Assembly (NCBI GenBank): GCA_021155965.1
Contig: JAJNBJ010000008.1
Coordinates: forward strand, 56,431 to 120,430
Direction: 5' to 3'
Length of the DNA: 64,000 nucleotides
DNA from: Flavipsychrobacter sp.
Lineage (GTDB): Bacteria; Bacteroidota; Bacteroidia; Chitinophagales; Chitinophagaceae
The first letter of the stretch is position 1, and the number at the start of each line of letters is the position of its first letter. A program made the position numbers and the translations under genes. Under the pieces are notes generated by a model. It was not told the DNA's origin, did no database searches, and worked only from the letters and a program-made list of their open reading frames with translations. Shown piece after piece: positions 61,663 to 64,000 of this stretch.

Positions 61663-62058
61663 ATGGACACTTTAGATATTACCAGGGATAAAGTTCGGGA
61701 TAACACTAACATGGCCATTAATCAGGAGATCGATAGAGATACGGAAATAAATATTCAATTTTACAAGGAGCAAGGCGCTGCTGAAATACGGGCAAGAATT
61801 GCAGAACTTGATAAGGAATGGGATATAGAAAGAACTCTTCAACTCAATGCATGAGCGGTTGCATTCGCGGGAGTACTATTAGCCGCCACCAGAGGTAAAA
61901 AATGGCTGATCTTACCAGCGATAGTTACTTTTTTTCTTGGACAACACGCTGTTCAGGGCTGGTGCCCGCCATTACCTCTATTTAGAAAAATGAAGATTAG
62001 GACAAGAAAAGAAATTGATAAAGAAAAATGCGCTTTGCTGGAACTACTGAAAAATTAG
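61663..62058 (+). pseudogene. YgaP/DUF2892-type membrane protein gene with in-frame TGA
   Basis: ATG 61663 opens NMAINQEIDRDTEINIQFYK, then ELDKEWDIERTLQLNA, and stops at TGA. The same frame continues AVAFAGVLLAATRGKKWLIL, TFFLGQHAVQGWCPPLPLF and RTRKEIDKEKCALLELLKN to TAG 62056. This is the normal two-part architecture of DUF2892-like proteins (acidic N-terminal helix, two spans, CPPLPLFR motif). A single TCA-to-TGA change at the expected Ser would explain the break. Confidence 0.8.
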
Positions 62059-62089
62059 ATAATTAAATAGTCGGACTTGTAAAAATACT

Positions 62090-62641
62090 ATGGAGGAATT
62101 GTTAGAAAAAATCAGGGATTATGCGGATAAGGCTCATGGTAACCAGATGCGGAAATATACGCCTGAACGTTATATTGTCCATCCTGTCCGGGTCATGAAA
62201 TTGTGCAGGGAATACACTGACGATATTGCTGTCCTCGCGGCCGCTTTACTACACGATGTATTGGAAGATACACCGGTGACGGAACAAGAATTACATAGAT
62301 TCCTTACTTCTGTGATGACCAAAGAAGATGCAGCTAAAACAATGAAATTTGTGATTGACCTGACCGATGTTTATGTAAAAAAAGACTTTCCCAAATTAAA
62401 CCGGCGCACAAGAAAAGAGAAGGAATCTGAGCGGCTGAAGCACATTGATCCTGAATCACAAACAATTAAATACGCAGACATAATTGCCAACTGCAACGAG
62501 ATTGTGGTACACGACCCTGATTTTGCAAAGAGGTTCCTATTTGAATGCCGCGCAAATCTAAAGGTCATGAATATTGGTAACCGGGAATTATATCAAAAGG
62601 CATCAGACACAGTCAATGCCTGTATCGAAAAAACTTATTAA
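62090..62641 (+). CDS. HD-domain protein, SpoT/MESH1-like (p)ppGpp hydrolase family
   Basis: 183 aa, ATG 62090. The SpoT-type HD motif order is visible: KAHGNQMRKYTPERYIVHPV (first His), LAAALLHDVLEDTPVTEQEL (His-Asp plus Glu-Asp), and IKYADIIANCNEI (Asp). The length matches small alarmone hydrolases (~180 aa), which remove the 3' pyrophosphate of (p)ppGpp. The stretch between ~85 and 125 (DLTDVYVKKDFPKLNRRTRK) also fits. Substrate is inferred from the family; other nucleotides are possible. Confidence 0.82.
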   Translation: MEELLEKIRDYADKAHGNQMRKYTPERYIVHPVRVMKLCREYTDDIAVLAAALLHDVLEDTPVTEQELHRFLTSVMTKEDAAKTMKFVIDLTDVYVKKDFPKLNRRTRKEKESERLKHIDPESQTIKYADIIANCNEIVVHDPDFAKRFLFECRANLKVMNIGNRELYQKASDTVNACIEKTY

Positions 62642-62707
62642 CAATTTATTACCGGAATAGTCGCTCTTCACGCAGGATATTCTGAATTTAGATCTAATTA
62701 CGATATT

Positions 62708-62845
62708 ATGCCAACATCAATCAAAAAAAAGAGCTACACTAAAAAGAATCAAAAGATTGCAAAACATAGAAAAAATAGTTTGGCTGGCTACGATACTTAT
62801 AAAATATACAAAGGAAAGCAGTATAGTTTGCTTTCCCGATATTGA
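62708..62845 (+). CDS. Very small basic ORF, uncertain
   Basis: 45 codons from ATG 62708: SIKKKSYTKKNQKIAKHRKN is strongly basic. The last codons overlap the frame of a T9SS-protein fragment, so the natural 3' end may be lost. No family recognised; it may be spurious. Confidence 0.3.
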   Translation: MPTSIKKKSYTKKNQKIAKHRKNSLAGYDTYKIYKGKQYSLLSRY

Positions 62846-63281
62846 TCTGCCTGACAGCTCACATCACGGGCAGAATGAAGGTATGTTCATATTCCGGATA
62901 AAAACAAAAACGGGTTTGCCAGACAGCACATGGATCGTGAACAAGGCCGGCATCTATTTTGACATAAACCCCGTAATATGGACAAATGAAGCGGCAAATA
63001 TGATTTGCAATGCTTGCACTGTAACAAATATAGCGCAGATAAAACCAACCTGAAAAGTACAGTTGTATCCCAATCCGGCCACCTCGCAACTAACCATAAA
63101 TACTGAAGAAAATACTTATTCGTTTTTCGTTATCACAAACACTATAGGCAAGCAACTGCTGCAACAACCGATCAAGCCTTCACAAACAAAAGTAGATATA
63201 AGCACGTTTTCACCTGGCCTATACTATATTACGCTAAAAGGAGAACATGGAAATGTCGTGCGCAAATTCGTGAAATTGTAA
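62828..63281 (+). pseudogene. C-terminal fragment of a T9SS cargo protein with internal TGA
   Basis: One frame encodes a conserved Bacteroidota surface-protein module (FPDIDLPDSSHHGQNEGMFI, GLPDSTWIVNKAGIYFDINP; DUF7619-like), then TGA at 63051-63053, then LYPNPATSQLTINTEENTYS and GLYYITLKGEHGNVVRKFVK, a type A sorting domain. The stop is in the linker where Ser (TCA) is plausible. No N-terminus exists upstream. Confidence 0.72.
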
Positions 63282-63793
63282 TAGCAATAAGAATAGGGGC
63301 TTTATTTCAAATACTTTTTCAACTAAATCTACTGCATTAGTGCATTGAAGGAACCGGTGAATATGCTGGAATCCCTGCCTGTGAATGAGAATGTGACATG
63401 AGTGTAACCGTACCATGAAAAAGTAAAAAACACTCTTAAAACGGGTCGCTATATTTTCGTTTTATGTAAGCATCATCAATTTACCCAGCCAGCTCTCTCA
63501 TAAACTGCCTATAAATATATTCAGTCCCCGTGCAACAGGCACATTAAAGTGTATGTCATTCCTAGGTTTGTTGTTTTGGTCAGTTACCTGTCCCTTATTT
63601 GGAGATATTTTCCAATGTTAGCCGATTTTCTGTTAACCTATTGTTACTTTTAAAAACAAAAACACCCGCAAATATTTGATTTGCAGGTGTTTAAGCATCG
63701 TTTGCTGATACCACGTACTGGAAGCGAACTGAATAGTAATGAAAAGGGCTGTCAAAATTCAGACAGCCCTTTTTACGTGTATTGTTCAAACTA
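63282..63793. other. Intergenic with two terminator-like hairpins
   Basis: No supported gene. One hairpin lies at 63661-63692 (AACACC-GCAAAT with complement, after an A-run). A second, stronger one is listed separately at 63742-63775. Confidence 0.5.
63742..63775. terminator. Bidirectional terminator
   Basis: Perfect 12-bp stem AAAAGGGCTGTC/GACAGCCCTTTT with an 8-base loop; it serves the minus-strand gene ending at 63794. Confidence 0.88.
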
Positions 63794-64000
63794 CTACTTC
63801 TCTATCACCATATGGAAGGTCTTAGTGCCGGTGGTGGTGCGGAGGGTCACCAGGTACATACCGTTCGGTACATCGTCTGGTAATTGCACCATGCCGTTTA
63901 TTTCATTGCCTTTTACCTCCAATGGCATAGCATACACCGCCTGGCCCAGCATGTTGGTGATGTGGAGCATTACCTCTTTATCAGCCGTTACCAGCGAGCC
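63794..64000 (-). CDS. C-terminus of a T9SS cargo protein (5' part outside window)
   Basis: 68 codons to tandem TAG TAG. VMLHITNMLGQAVYAMPLEV, then MVQLPDDVPNGMYLVTLRTT and TKTFHMVIEK, is the second half of a type A sorting domain; the usual YPNP start lies beyond the window edge. The rest of the protein cannot be seen. Confidence 0.85.
   Translation of the reverse strand, partial: GSLVTADKEVMLHITNMLGQAVYAMPLEVKGNEINGMVQLPDDVPNGMYLVTLRTTTGTKTFHMVIEK

Noticed and set aside
61663..63281. Reassignment of TGA to Ser suggested by in-frame TGA codons
   Set aside because: Other genes in the window, including lpxD and lpxC/fabZ, end with TGA in the expected place, and nearby genes also carry TAA and frameshift lesions.

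Overview
The window reads as a chromosomal segment of a Bacteroidota bacterium, most likely of the Chitinophagaceae/Chitinophagia type. The evidence is an lpxC-fabZ gene fusion, several very large secreted proteins with type IX secretion system (T9SS) type A C-terminal sorting domains, NHL-propeller, SprB-like and YD-repeat (RHS) proteins, a TTTG-N19-TAnnTTTG promoter upstream of accA, and hardly any Shine-Dalgarno signals. No species can be named from the sequence alone.

Layout. 0-15 kb is a surface-protein region: the tail of an envelope protein, an NHL-repeat T9SS protein, a higBA toxin-antitoxin pair, and two giant repetitive T9SS cargo proteins (1755 and 1616 aa), with dispersed repeats in the gaps. 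16-32 kb is an exopolysaccharide cluster entirely on the minus strand. In transcription order it has an NHL protein, a Wzx-like flippase, a secreted Ig-repeat glycoside hydrolase, a response regulator, a priming sugar transferase with a degenerate receiver domain, a half-length TolC-like protein, a Wzc-like copolymerase/kinase, a previously unlisted 40-aa membrane protein, a Wzy-like polymerase/ligase and two glycosyltransferases. Both edges of the cluster carry the same order of tRNA-like relic, hairpin and tRNA end. 32-38.6 kb is ordinary chromosome: tRNA-Asp, accA, dapA, a membrane acyltransferase, aquaporin, and an AraC regulator with a SnoaL-like protein.

38.8-41.1 kb is a small AT-rich accessory insertion: a DUF6602-like putative nuclease and a UPF0175/PIN toxin-antitoxin pair. 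The pair sits between a duplicated 5' end of the HD-hydrolase gene and the intact gene, and its antitoxin start overlaps the stop of the duplicated leader. 41.2-46.5 kb holds the HD hydrolase and the lipid A block lpxD, lpxC/fabZ, lpxA with overlapping start/stop codons, then an ABC ATPase.

46.6-56.5 kb is a mobile/accessory region starting at tRNA-Arg(CCG). A large serine recombinase reads into the antisense of that tRNA. Two similarly organised cassettes follow, each made of an XRE regulator (+), an immunity-type gene (-) and a YD-repeat protein with a variable C-terminal toxin-like domain (-). One ends in an HNH-like nuclease next to an Imm33-like protein; the other has a PD/ExK-like end next to an unrecognised partner. 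Both YD-repeat genes lack their 5' ends and both XRE genes are damaged. 56.4-63.3 kb is a gene graveyard (YD fragment, TfoX/VOC chimera, SRPBCC and propeller fragments, disrupted histidine kinase, nonsense-mutated small genes) with a few intact genes (Hsp20, Nei-like glycosylase, HD hydrolase). The window ends in the C-terminus of another T9SS protein.
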